A stretch of DNA of 64,000 bases from an uncultured Bacillaceae bacterium (GTDB lineage: Bacteria; Bacillota; Bacilli; Bacillales; Cytobacillaceae). Positions 25,725 to 34,327 of this stretch are shown here, one piece after another. The stretch lies in NCBI GenBank assembly GCA_937995745.1, contig CALKIU010000122.1, forward strand, positions 12,326-76,325, given 5' to 3'. Under the pieces are notes generated by a model. It was not told the DNA's origin and did no database searches. It worked only from the letters and a program-made list of their open reading frames with translations. The position numbers were made by a program, and so were the translations under genes. Each line of letters begins with the position of its first letter. Within the stretch, counting starts at the first letter, position 1.

Positions 25725-26987
25725 ATGAACATATTAGAGGAACTGGCATGGAGAGGCATCATCTACCAGCAGACAGATGAAGAAGGTTTAAAAGAATTGT
25801 TGTCCAAGGAAAAAATCACGCTCTATTGCGGCGTCGACCCGACTGCGGACAGTTTGCACATCGGACACTTGTTGCCATATTTGACGCTGCGTCGCTTTCA
25901 AATAGCGGGGCACCGCCCGATTATTCTCGTCGGCGGAGCAACCGGCATGATCGGCGACCCGAGCGGAAAGCGGGAAGAAAGGAAACTGCAATCAATAGAA
26001 ACCGTTAAAAAGAACGCGGACGCCATTAAAAAGCAGTTGGAAAAAATTTTTGAATTTGACGGGGAAAACGGGGCCATCATGGTGAATAACTATGATTGGA
26101 CCTCCTCGATGAATGTCATCACCTTTCTGCGGGATTACGGCAAACATATCGGGGTCAATTATATGCTGGCCAAAGACACGATTGCCAGCCGACTTGAGAC
26201 GGGCATTTCGTATACGGAATTTTCTTATACGCTATTGCAGGCGATGGATTTCTACCATTTGTACAAAAATTACAACTGCAGAATGCAAATCGGCGGAAGC
26301 GACCAATGGGGGAATATTACGACCGGTTTGGAATTAATCCGGAAAATGGAACCGGAAGGAGCAAAAGTGTTCGGTTTGACCATTCCTCTTGTCACAAAGG
26401 CGGACGGCACGAAGTTCGGCAAAACGGAGAGCGGGGCCGTTTGGCTCGATCCCGAGAAAACGACGCCATATGAGTTTTATCAGTTCTGGATCAATACGGC
26501 CGATGCGGATGTAATCAAGTATTTGAAATACTTTACGTTCCTTTCCAAAGAGGAAATCGAGGAACTGGAAGTTTCCGTGAAGGAAGAGCCCCACTTGCGC
26601 AAAGCGCAGAAGGCCCTCGCCGAAGAGATGACGCGGATGATTCACGGCGAAGAGGCCCTCGAGCAAGCAATCAAAATATCCGAGGCTTTGTTCAGCGGAA
26701 ATGTGAAAGAACTGACTGCCTCGGAAATCGAACAAGGATTCAAAGATGTTCCTTCCTATGAATATACGGATGGGGGAGAAATCGGAATTATCGACTTGCT
26801 TGTGAAAGCCGGCATCGCTCCTTCCAAGCGGCAGGCACGGGAAGATGTGAAAAACGGAGCGATTTATATAAACGGCGAGCGGAACACGGACATCGATTAT
26901 GTTATGACGAACGCAGACCGCATTGAAGGGAAATTTACGGTCATCCGCCGCGGAAAGAAAAAGTATTTCCTTATAAAATACGTATAA
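25725..26987 (+). CDS. tyrS: Tyrosyl-tRNA synthetase
   Basis: This 420-residue class I synthetase charges tRNA-Tyr. The signatures are HIGHL near residue 45, the Rossmann-fold tyrosine pocket (QIGGSDQWGN) and KFGKTESG in place of KMSKS. A C-terminal S4-like RNA-binding domain begins near residue 350 (PSKRQAREDVKNGAIYINGE). AAAAGGAGGAG precedes the ATG. Its T-box leader provides regulation by tRNA charging. A strong terminator follows. Confidence 0.98.
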   Translation: MNILEELAWRGIIYQQTDEEGLKELLSKEKITLYCGVDPTADSLHIGHLLPYLTLRRFQIAGHRPIILVGGATGMIGDPSGKREERKLQSIETVKKNADAIKKQLEKIFEFDGENGAIMVNNYDWTSSMNVITFLRDYGKHIGVNYMLAKDTIASRLETGISYTEFSYTLLQAMDFYHLYKNYNCRMQIGGSDQWGNITTGLELIRKMEPEGAKVFGLTIPLVTKADGTKFGKTESGAVWLDPEKTTPYEFYQFWINTADADVIKYLKYFTFLSKEEIEELEVSVKEEPHLRKAQKALAEEMTRMIHGEEALEQAIKISEALFSGNVKELTASEIEQGFKDVPSYEYTDGGEIGIIDLLVKAGIAPSKRQAREDVKNGAIYINGERNTDIDYVMTNADRIEGKFTVIRRGKKKYFLIKYV

Positions 26988-26993
26988 AAGAAC

Positions 26994-27030
26994 AAGAAGG
27001 ATGCCATTTTCCGAATGGCATCCTTCTTTC
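26994..27030 (+). terminator. Intrinsic terminator after tyrS
   Basis: A 15-bp stem (AAGAAGGATGCCATT with AATGGCATCCTTCTT), 5-base loop, then T residues. Confidence 0.92.
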
Positions 27031-27231
27031 GTCAGCGCTATGTCCCCGGTTTTGCGCGGAACGGGCCGGCCGTTCTTGCCGTAAAAGATTTTTTTGTCCT
27101 TCACGATGAATGTGTTACGGGAGACTCCGCTTCGGTTGCAATGGAATGGTGGGGAAATTGAAAATTATGTTTGACAAATTTGTGACAAATCAATTTTAAC
27201 TAGTGATATTCTTCTAAAGAATAGTAAAATG

Positions 27232-27279
27232 TGTTACGATATTACAGAAAAATAACACGATTTAGATTTTTTCGTAACA
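27232..27279 (+). promoter_or_regulatory. Inverted repeats in the leader of the methyltransferase operon
   Basis: TGTTACGA (27232-27239) and TCGTAACA (27272-27279) are perfect 8-bp inverted repeats just before the ribosome binding site; TAACAC at 27253 can pair alternatively with GTGTTA at 27231. Upstream lie TTGACA at 27171 and GTGACA at 27182 with GATATT at 27205 as possible promoter parts. This could be an operator for a metal regulator or a leader hairpin; it does not match the Fur consensus. Confidence 0.4.
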
Positions 27280-27305
27280 TTCAAAAAATTAAGGGGCGTC
27301 ATTTT

Positions 27306-28133
27306 ATGGATTTAAATACATGGGTAAAGGCCTGGAAAAACAGCCGGAAAGAAGAAAACTTGGCGGAAAGCCGCAAATTTTGGGATTTAAGAGCTGACGA
27401 ATTTAACGACATTACTTTACGGGATGAAATTACGAAAGAGAGCATGGACTGCATTAATTTTTTGCTTTCCAAAGGAGCGCTGGGCGAAAAAGATAAAGTG
27501 CTGGATATAGGCTGCGGGGCGGGAAAATATTCCCTGGCGTTTGCCGAGAGAACAGGTTATGTAACCGGAATCGATATTTCACCAAGAATGGTTGAATTTT
27601 CCAGAAAAAATTTCGCAGCCAAAGGTTTGCGGAACGGCGAATTTCACGCCATTTCTTGGCAAGAGTTGGATATAAAAACACGGGGCTGGGAAAAGGAATT
27701 TGATCTTGTTTTTGCTTCCATGAGCCCGGCCGTGAACAGCTATGAAACACTCATGAAAATGAATTCGGTTTCAAAGAAACATTGTTTTTTAAGCGGCTTT
27801 GTGTACAGGGAAGATGATATCAAGAATTACTTGCTTTATGAACTTGGCGGCAGCATGGACCGACATCCCCCGTCGACAGTTTATTTTGCGTTTAATATTT
27901 TGTGGCAGCTGGGAATTTATCCTGAACTTGTTTACCGGGACCGGGTGTGGAAAAAGGAATGGCCCGCCGACAAGGCCGTGGAAATTTACCAATATCAATT
28001 GCAGCGATATTTTCCCGAACGGCGGCGGTTGAAAGAGCATATTGAACAACTGCTCGCACAGATCAGCCGCGACGGCGTGATTGAAGGAACGATGAAAGCG
28101 AAAATCGGCTGGTTATATTGGCAAGTGCCATGA
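27306..28133 (+). CDS. Class I SAM-dependent methyltransferase linked to a metal-chelate ABC operon
   Basis: This 275-residue cytosolic protein has the SAM-binding motif VLDIGCGAGKYSLAFA near residue 65 followed by the acidic strand end TGIDISPRMVE. The C-terminal half (MDRHPPSTVYFAFNILWQLG) is not one I can tie to a named activity. The ATG at 27306 follows AAGGGGC by eight bases; an upstream in-frame start lacks a site. Its stop overlaps the start of the permease gene (ATGA), so it is the first gene of a four-gene unit with FecCD-, FecE- and FecB-like genes. It may modify the imported chelate or its ligand; that is inference. Confidence 0.8.
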   Translation: MDLNTWVKAWKNSRKEENLAESRKFWDLRADEFNDITLRDEITKESMDCINFLLSKGALGEKDKVLDIGCGAGKYSLAFAERTGYVTGIDISPRMVEFSRKNFAAKGLRNGEFHAISWQELDIKTRGWEKEFDLVFASMSPAVNSYETLMKMNSVSKKHCFLSGFVYREDDIKNYLLYELGGSMDRHPPSTVYFAFNILWQLGIYPELVYRDRVWKKEWPADKAVEIYQYQLQRYFPERRRLKEHIEQLLAQISRDGVIEGTMKAKIGWLYWQVP

Positions 28134-29245
28134 CCAGAAAAAGGGCAAGTGAGGCAGTGAATGATATGAAGACAAAAACGGAGTTCCCATTTCATCCTGT
28201 GACGGCGTACAAAAAATTTACAAAAAGAAAATGGTACATCATTTTTTTGCTGCTGTTTCTCCTTTTGTTGCTGGCGGTTATGGCGCTCAATGCCGGTTCC
28301 TCGCACATCACGCTGTCGGAAGTGGTTCAAGCTGTCTTTGCAAAAGGGGACGGATTTTCGCAAATTGTCATTTGGGAAATCCGCCTGCCGCGCATTTTAG
28401 CGGGAATCATAGTCGGTATCGGCCTGGCCGTGGCCGGTGCTGTCATGCAAAACAATTTGCGGAATCCCCTGGCTTCGCCGTCCACATTAGGGATTTCCAA
28501 TGCGGCGGCTTTTGGGGCGAATGTGGCGATTGTCTTGCTAGGGGCCGGTTCGATTCAAAGCCAGGCTCAGGACGCTGTTTTTATAAACAACCCTTACATG
28601 GTGGCCGTGTCAGCTTTTCTTTCTTCCATGGCGGCAACGGTTGTTATTCTGCTGCTGGCCCGCATTCGCCGCTTCTCTCCGGAGTCGATCGTTTTGGCCG
28701 GAGTGGCCTTGGGTTCTTTGTTTACGGCAGGCACCACCCTTATTCAGTATTTTGCCGAGGACGTTCAAGTGGCGGCAGCCATTTTTTGGACCTTTGGCGA
28801 TTTGGGACGGGTCTCATGGAATGAAATCATCATTCTTGCGGTTGTTATCGGCTGTTCGCTCATCTATTTCATGTTCAGGCGGTGGGACTACAACGCCCTT
28901 GACGGAGGCGAGGAAACGGCCAAAAGCTTGGGAGTTCATGTGGAACGGGTCCGTCTGGAAGGCATGGTCATTTCTTCGCTCATTACGGCCGTTTCCGTCT
29001 CTTTCCTCGGGATGATCGGCTTTATCGGATTAATTGCCCCGCATATTATGCGGCGGCTCATTGGCAATGATCATCGTTTTCTTATTCCCGCTTCCTCCCT
29101 GATGGGAGCAGTCATCCTGTTATTTTCCGATACAGTGGCAAGAACGTTGATTTCCCCGGTCGTTCTTCCCGTTGGAGCGATCACTTCGTTTTTCGGAGCG
29201 CCGTTGTTTTTGTATTTGTTAATAAGGGGGGATAAAAGCCGATGA
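28130..29245 (+). CDS. FecCD/BtuC-family ABC transporter permease
   Basis: This 371-residue integral membrane protein has about ten hydrophobic segments and the FecCD family features (WEIRLPRILAGIIVGIGLAVAGAVMQNNLRNPLASPSTLGIS and, near the end, GLIAPHIMRRLIGNDHR, the coupling region to the ATPase). It imports a metal chelate such as a siderophore, haem or corrinoid. The ATG at 28130 overlaps the upstream stop (ATGA); an ATG at 28166 with GTGAGG upstream is a real alternative. Only one permease gene is present, so it should act as a homodimer. Confidence 0.88.
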   Translation: MTRKRASEAVNDMKTKTEFPFHPVTAYKKFTKRKWYIIFLLLFLLLLLAVMALNAGSSHITLSEVVQAVFAKGDGFSQIVIWEIRLPRILAGIIVGIGLAVAGAVMQNNLRNPLASPSTLGISNAAAFGANVAIVLLGAGSIQSQAQDAVFINNPYMVAVSAFLSSMAATVVILLLARIRRFSPESIVLAGVALGSLFTAGTTLIQYFAEDVQVAAAIFWTFGDLGRVSWNEIIILAVVIGCSLIYFMFRRWDYNALDGGEETAKSLGVHVERVRLEGMVISSLITAVSVSFLGMIGFIGLIAPHIMRRLIGNDHRFLIPASSLMGAVILLFSDTVARTLISPVVLPVGAITSFFGAPLFLYLLIRGDKSR

Positions 29246-29994
29246 TTTTGTCCATCGAAAATTTAAGTTTCCAGTATCCGAGCCGGTCTGTTTTGAATGG
29301 CATCAAGTTCGCCATCCAGCCGGGAGAATGCCTTGCTGTTCTCGGCATCAACGGTGCCGGCAAGTCAACGCTGCTAAAATGCATTAACCGGATTTTAAAA
29401 CCGCAAAAAGGGGCGGTTTACATAGAAAAAACAGACAGCAAAAAAATGGCGAGGGGGGAGTTGGCGAAGAAAATCGGTTATGTTTCCCAGGCAAACCGTC
29501 CTGCCCGGCAGACCGTTTTTGACACGATCATGCTCGGACGGAAACCGTACATAAAATGGGATGTCACCGATAAAGATTTGGAAATCGTTCAAAAAATCAT
29601 TGAAATGTTGGATTTACAAAAATATTCTCTCCGCTATATTGATGAACTCAGCGGGGGTGAATTGCAGAAGGTCCGTATCGCCCGGGCTTTGGCCCAGGAA
29701 CCGAAAGTGCTTTTGCTTGACGAACCGACGAGCAACCTCGATTTGAAAAATCAGCTGGAGGTTGTCCGGTTGATCCGAAAGGTTGTCAAAAAGAAAAAAA
29801 TGGCCGCAGTCGTTACGATGCACGACCTGAATTTGGCCCTCCGTTTTGCCGACAAGTTTCTGTTTATGAAAGACGGAAAAATATATGCCATCGGCGGAAT
29901 GGAAGTGATGACGCCGAAAAATATTGAACATGTTTATTCCGTTTCCGTCAAAGTGGAAAGGTACGATCATTTGCCGGTCGTCATTCCGGTATAA
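29242..29994 (+). CDS. FecE/FhuC-family ABC transporter ATPase
   Basis: This 250-residue ATPase energises the permease. The Walker A GINGAGKST lies near residue 36, the signature LSGGELQKVRIA near 137, and Walker B LLLDEPTSNLD near 158, followed by the switch histidine in VTMHDLN. The ATG overlaps the permease stop (ATGA), so translation is coupled. Confidence 0.94.
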   Translation: MILSIENLSFQYPSRSVLNGIKFAIQPGECLAVLGINGAGKSTLLKCINRILKPQKGAVYIEKTDSKKMARGELAKKIGYVSQANRPARQTVFDTIMLGRKPYIKWDVTDKDLEIVQKIIEMLDLQKYSLRYIDELSGGELQKVRIARALAQEPKVLLLDEPTSNLDLKNQLEVVRLIRKVVKKKKMAAVVTMHDLNLALRFADKFLFMKDGKIYAIGGMEVMTPKNIEHVYSVSVKVERYDHLPVVIPV

Positions 29995-30021
29995 AAGACG
30001 AAGAACAAGGGGGATCGGTTG

Positions 30022-31149
30022 ATGAAGAAAATGTTGAAATTTTTGGCACCGGCCGGCTTGTTTCTTTTATTATTGCTGGCCGGTTGCAGCGCTGCCTCCT
30101 CAACGGGAGAGGGAGAAAATCCGCCGGAAGAAACCGTTCGCGTGACTGACTTGTTGGGAAGAGAAGTAACTGTCAAAAAAGACGTGGAAAAAGTGGTAGC
30201 CATTGGTCCCGGAGCATTGCGCCTGTATCTTTATGTTGGCGATAAAGCCCTTTTGGCGGGGGTCGAACAGATTGAAAAGGATGATCCGGCGGGGAAACCG
30301 TATTTGCTGGCCAACTTGGAGATACAAAATCTGCCGGTGATCGGCCCGGGAGGCCCGAATACATCGCCGGATGCGGAAAAAATTCTTGCCGTCAAACCGG
30401 ATGTGATTTTTACGACATATACGACGGAAAAAAGCGCAGCCGATGAATTGCAGGCAAAAACGAAAATACCAGTCATTGCCCTCGATTACGGCGAAACGTC
30501 CGTCTTTGATCCGGTTTTATATGAATCTGTCAAACTGATTGGCAAAGTCATCGGGAAAGAAAAACGGGCGGAGGAAGTTGTCGCGTTTTTTGAAGAAGTA
30601 AAGGAAGATTTGCACAGCCGCACGAAAAATATTCCTGAAGAGGAAAAATACACGGCTTATATCGGGGCGCTGGGATTCCGGGGTTCACATGGAATCACAA
30701 GCACGCGGGGGGATTATCCTCTCTTTAATGCTGTCCATGCCGTCAATGTCGTCGATGAAACCGGGCGGACCGGCGGGGTGATGATCGATAAAGAAAAACT
30801 GCTGGAATGGGATCCGGACAAAATCTTTCTTGATTTGGGAGGCCTCGCTCTCGTCATCGAAGATTACAAGAAAAACAAGAATTTTTACCGTTCCTTGACC
30901 GCTTTCAAAGAGGGGGAAATTTATTCCCAATTGCCGTACAATTTTTATTCAACCAATATCGATACCGCTTTGGCGGATGCCTATTATATCGGCAAAGTTC
31001 TTTATCCTGAGCGTTTTTCTGACATCAATCCGGAAGAAAAAGCCGATGAAATTTATGAATTTTTAGTCGGAAAAAAATTGTACAAGCGTATGGTCGAAGA
31101 TTTTGAAGGCGGATTTGGCAAAATCCCTTTGCAGCTTTTTGAAAAATGA
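30022..31149 (+). CDS. Metal-chelate ABC transporter substrate-binding lipoprotein
   Basis: This 375-residue protein has a lipoprotein signal with lipobox LAGC (cysteine 22) and a periplasmic-binding fold of the FecB/BtuF type (RVTDLLGREVTVKKDVEKVVAIGPGALR, then KPDVIFTT). A distinctive block FRGSHGITSTRGDYP lies near residue 225; it is like FecB proteins of anaerobes rather than typical Bacillus siderophore receptors, by memory. The ligand is unknown. The ATG at 30022 follows AAGGGGGAT; a TTG one codon before it is also possible. It ends the operon. Confidence 0.87.
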   Translation: MKKMLKFLAPAGLFLLLLLAGCSAASSTGEGENPPEETVRVTDLLGREVTVKKDVEKVVAIGPGALRLYLYVGDKALLAGVEQIEKDDPAGKPYLLANLEIQNLPVIGPGGPNTSPDAEKILAVKPDVIFTTYTTEKSAADELQAKTKIPVIALDYGETSVFDPVLYESVKLIGKVIGKEKRAEEVVAFFEEVKEDLHSRTKNIPEEEKYTAYIGALGFRGSHGITSTRGDYPLFNAVHAVNVVDETGRTGGVMIDKEKLLEWDPDKIFLDLGGLALVIEDYKKNKNFYRSLTAFKEGEIYSQLPYNFYSTNIDTALADAYYIGKVLYPERFSDINPEEKADEIYEFLVGKKLYKRMVEDFEGGFGKIPLQLFEK

Positions 31150-31183
31150 TTTTTTCAAAAAGCGTTTGCATAGAACGGCAGAA

Positions 31184-31217
31184 AACCGGCCGCAGCCCAA
31201 GCAGCGGCCGGTTTTTT
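31184..31217 (+). terminator. Intrinsic terminator of the methyltransferase-ABC operon
   Basis: AACCGGCCGC and GCGGCCGGTT form a 10-bp stem followed by TTTTTT. The 240 bases up to gshAB hold only a possible TATAAT at 31390 with no good -35. Confidence 0.92.
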
Positions 31218-31460
31218 CATTCGGCTGATTTTGCTCCGGAAGCTGCCTTTCTTCTCCTTTACGCAGGTTTGTATCGAGCGGTTTACGGCAGTCAATGTTT
31301 GCATCCCGAAAAAAGCGCCGCCATAAAATGCAAAAGATTAAAAAAAGTCTTTAAAAAGCTAAAAGGACGCTTTTTCACAAGGTATTTATTATAATGGGAA
31401 TGGTATCATTGGTAACTTAACATACTTTTAAAGAGTGAAAATTAAAAGGGTGGCGACAAA

Positions 31461-33854
31461 GTGGGTCTTATTAATAAAAATCTTTTGCGGGAAATTGTCA
31501 ATCATGATTTAAGCGGTGAAATTTTTCGCGGCCGTTTTGGGGTGGAAAAAGAAAATATTCGCGTTGACAAGGAAGGGAAACTGGCGCTGACGCCTCATCC
31601 GGAAATTTTCGGAATAAAGGCGAAAAACCCTTATATAAGCGCCGATTTTTCCGAAAGCCAAGTGGAAATGATTACGCCGGTTTTTGACTCTGTCAAAGAA
31701 GCATATGAATTTCTGGAGGCGCTGCAAAACATCGTCTCTCTGGAATTGAAGGATGAATATTTATGGCCGAGCAGCAACCCTCCGATATTGCCGGATGAAT
31801 CATCGATCCCGGTGGCTGACATGGGAGATGAAGGGGCCAATGAATATAGGAAATGTTTAGCGGCCAAATACGAGAAGAAAAGGTTATGTCTGAGCGGAGT
31901 GCATTTTAATTTTTCATTCCGGGTCTCATTTTTGGAAAAATTGCACAGGGCCATAGGCAGGGAGAAAAGTTTCCGGGAGTTTAAGGATGAGCTGTATCTA
32001 AAAGTGGCGCGGAATTTTGCAAGATACCGCTGGCTTGTGACTTATCTGACCGGGGCCGGTCCGGTTTTTCACAAATCGTACATGGAACAATGCGTCGGGG
32101 AAGCCGGCCGTCTAAATGAAGAAGATTGCTATTTTCCCAATATGAATTCGCTCCGGAACAGCAAGTATGGTTACCGCAACAAGGAAGCCCTTTACGTTCC
32201 CTTCACATCTGTCGAAGAATATGCCGCCGCATTGAAAGAGTATATCGATTCGGGAGATTTGATCAGCGTAAAAGAATTTTACAGCATGATTCGTTTAAAA
32301 GGTCCCGCCGGAAGCAGCCAATTGGAGAGCTTGCTCCGTCACGGCGTTGAGTATTTGGAAATCCGCACGGCGGATTTGAATCCTTTTGACAAAAACGGAA
32401 TCAGCCTCAGTACTCTCGAGTTTCTTCATTTGTTTTTAGTTTATCTTCTTCTCGCGGATGACCGTCCCTACGGGGAAGAAGAACACCGGATGGCAGATTA
32501 TCATTTGGATCTCCTCTGTGAAGAGGGAATTACGGCCACATTGGATTCAAACCGGGGATTGACGATGCAGGATGCGGGTTTGGCCATCGTCGAAGAAATG
32601 ATGGAAATGGTGCGGGAACTTGGCTTCGGTTCGTCCCGTTACATGGACGTTCTTGAAGAACATCACAAGGCATTGCGCGATCCTTCATACAGTCTTGCGG
32701 CAAGGATTAAAAAGGAAATTGAACGATCATCATTTATCGAGTTCCATTTAAACAAAGCGAAACAATACAAGGAAGAATGCGAAAAACACAGTTTCCGTCT
32801 GCCCGGTTTTGAGGATTTGGAACTGTCGACGCAAATTTTATTAAAAGCGGCCATCAAAAGAGGGATTGCCTTCGAAATTTTGGACAGAAAAGAGAACTTC
32901 ATTTCTTTAACAAAAGACGGACATACCGAATATGTGAAACAAGCGACGAAAACATCGCTTGATTCCTATGTGACCGTTTTAATAATGGAAAATAAGACCG
33001 TAACAAAGAAAGTGTTGGCCCGCCACGGCATCAGGGTGCCAAAAGGCCGGGAATACGATGATGTGGACAATGCCGTGAAGGATTTTGCCCTTTATCAAGA
33101 TCAACCGATTGTCATAAAGCCGAAAACAACCAACTTCGGCATCGGGGTGACCATCTTTACCGGTCCTTTTTCCAAAGAAGATTACGAGACGGCTTTGCGG
33201 GGTGCTTTCCGCCATGATAAAACGGTCCTGGTGGAAGAATTTTTGACGGGGAAAGAGTATCGTTTCCTCGTGATCGGCGATGAAGTGATTGGAGTACTTC
33301 ACCGTGTTCCGGCCAATGTTGTCGGCGACGGGGTATCGACCATCGAGGAACTCGTCAGGGAGAAAAACAAGGATCCGCTCCGGGGAACGGGATACCGGAC
33401 ACCGCTGGAAAAGATCCGCTTGGGGGAAACGGAGGAGTTGTTTTTAAAAGGCCAGGGCAAAACGCGCACGGATATTCCGAAAAAGGGAGAAATTGTTTAT
33501 TTGCGGGAAAACTCCAATATCAGCACCGGCGGGGACAGCATTGATTATACCGACGAAATGCCGGATTCTTACAAGGACATTGCCGTACGGGCGGCCAAAG
33601 CGGTCGGAGCGGTCTTTTGCGGCGTTGACATGGTGATTGACGACATTGGCGAAGAAGCCGGCCCGGATAATTACGGGATAATCGAAATCAATTTTAATCC
33701 GGCGATCCATATTCACTGTTATCCTTACAAAGGAAAAAACCGTCATCCCGAAGAAAAAATTCTTGCATTATTGGGTTTTGGAAACAAAGAGGCGGCCAAG
33801 AACGGTGAAAAGCTTCATGACAAAGTCGCCGCCGGCAGGAAAGTCACTATATAG
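31461..33854 (+). CDS. gshAB: Bifunctional glutamate-cysteine ligase / glutathione synthetase GshAB (GshF)
   Basis: This 797-residue protein makes glutathione in two ATP-dependent steps. The first about 450 residues are a gamma-glutamylcysteine ligase (FGVEKENIRVDKEGKL, FSESQVEMITPV, LSGVHFNFS, and RTADLNPFDK). The rest is an ATP-grasp domain (KPKTTNFGIGVTIF, VEEFLTGKEYRFLV, GVDMVIDD and IEINFNPAIHIHCYP). Size and order match GshF of Listeria and streptococci (about 750-780). The GTG at 31461 follows AAAGGGTGG. Most Bacillus species use bacillithiol, so this gene may be acquired. It is monocistronic with a strong terminator. Confidence 0.95.
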   Translation: MGLINKNLLREIVNHDLSGEIFRGRFGVEKENIRVDKEGKLALTPHPEIFGIKAKNPYISADFSESQVEMITPVFDSVKEAYEFLEALQNIVSLELKDEYLWPSSNPPILPDESSIPVADMGDEGANEYRKCLAAKYEKKRLCLSGVHFNFSFRVSFLEKLHRAIGREKSFREFKDELYLKVARNFARYRWLVTYLTGAGPVFHKSYMEQCVGEAGRLNEEDCYFPNMNSLRNSKYGYRNKEALYVPFTSVEEYAAALKEYIDSGDLISVKEFYSMIRLKGPAGSSQLESLLRHGVEYLEIRTADLNPFDKNGISLSTLEFLHLFLVYLLLADDRPYGEEEHRMADYHLDLLCEEGITATLDSNRGLTMQDAGLAIVEEMMEMVRELGFGSSRYMDVLEEHHKALRDPSYSLAARIKKEIERSSFIEFHLNKAKQYKEECEKHSFRLPGFEDLELSTQILLKAAIKRGIAFEILDRKENFISLTKDGHTEYVKQATKTSLDSYVTVLIMENKTVTKKVLARHGIRVPKGREYDDVDNAVKDFALYQDQPIVIKPKTTNFGIGVTIFTGPFSKEDYETALRGAFRHDKTVLVEEFLTGKEYRFLVIGDEVIGVLHRVPANVVGDGVSTIEELVREKNKDPLRGTGYRTPLEKIRLGETEELFLKGQGKTRTDIPKKGEIVYLRENSNISTGGDSIDYTDEMPDSYKDIAVRAAKAVGAVFCGVDMVIDDIGEEAGPDNYGIIEINFNPAIHIHCYPYKGKNRHPEEKILALLGFGNKEAAKNGEKLHDKVAAGRKVTI

Positions 33855-33887
33855 TGCCATGGCGGTTTTTCACAGGCAAAAACGCAA

Positions 33888-33929
33888 AACAGCAGGGGAA
33901 AGATTCATGATCTCCCCTGCTGTTTTTTT
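33888..33929 (+). terminator. Intrinsic terminator after gshAB
   Basis: AACAGCAGGGGA and TCCCCTGCTGTT form a 12-bp stem followed by TTTTT. Confidence 0.92.
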
Positions 33930-34213
33930 CTGGGAATGACAGAGCCGCAATTAAAAGAGGAGGTTTCGGCATATATTTATTAACAAGAGAATATTCTTTT
34001 TTGTACAAGCCGGCCATATGCTTTGCCTCCGGAAAAAAGGAATCTGGAAGATAAAGGAACATACTGCTTTTTCCGGTGGCTTCAAAAGAAAACGGGCAGT
34101 ACGCGGAAAATATTGTGTTTTTATAGTCTCGGCCGGAATGTTGACTCTGTTTTAAAAAAAGAGACAAGCACATGAAAGAATTTTCAAAGAGATTAAAAAT
34201 TCCGTTAAGCAAA

Positions 34214-34252
34214 TTAATGAAATCTTTACAATTCCTTAATAAAAAATTTACG
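34214..34252 (+). promoter_or_regulatory. PhoP-binding Pho box of the pst operon
   Basis: Four TT(A/T)A(C/T)(A/G)-type hexamers stand exactly 11 bases apart: TTAATG (34214), TTTACA (34225), TTAATA (34236), and TTTACG (34247). This is the direct-repeat pattern recognised by phosphorylated PhoP in Bacillus. TATTCT at 34262-34267 could be the -10. The rest of the gap from 33930 shows nothing else I can support. Confidence 0.85.
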
Positions 34253-34327
34253 TAAAATAACTATTCTTTAATTTGAAGGAAATTATATTAACAAACAATT
34301 GGAAACAACACTCTGTGGGGGTTTAGG

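Noticed and set aside
29181..29384. Short minus-strand frames across the FecCD-FecE junction
   Set aside because: Shadows of the conserved ABC transporter genes.
34214..34252. Direct TT-rich repeats considered as an AT-rich curved tract only
   Set aside because: The exact 11-base spacing and the pstS context favour a Pho box.
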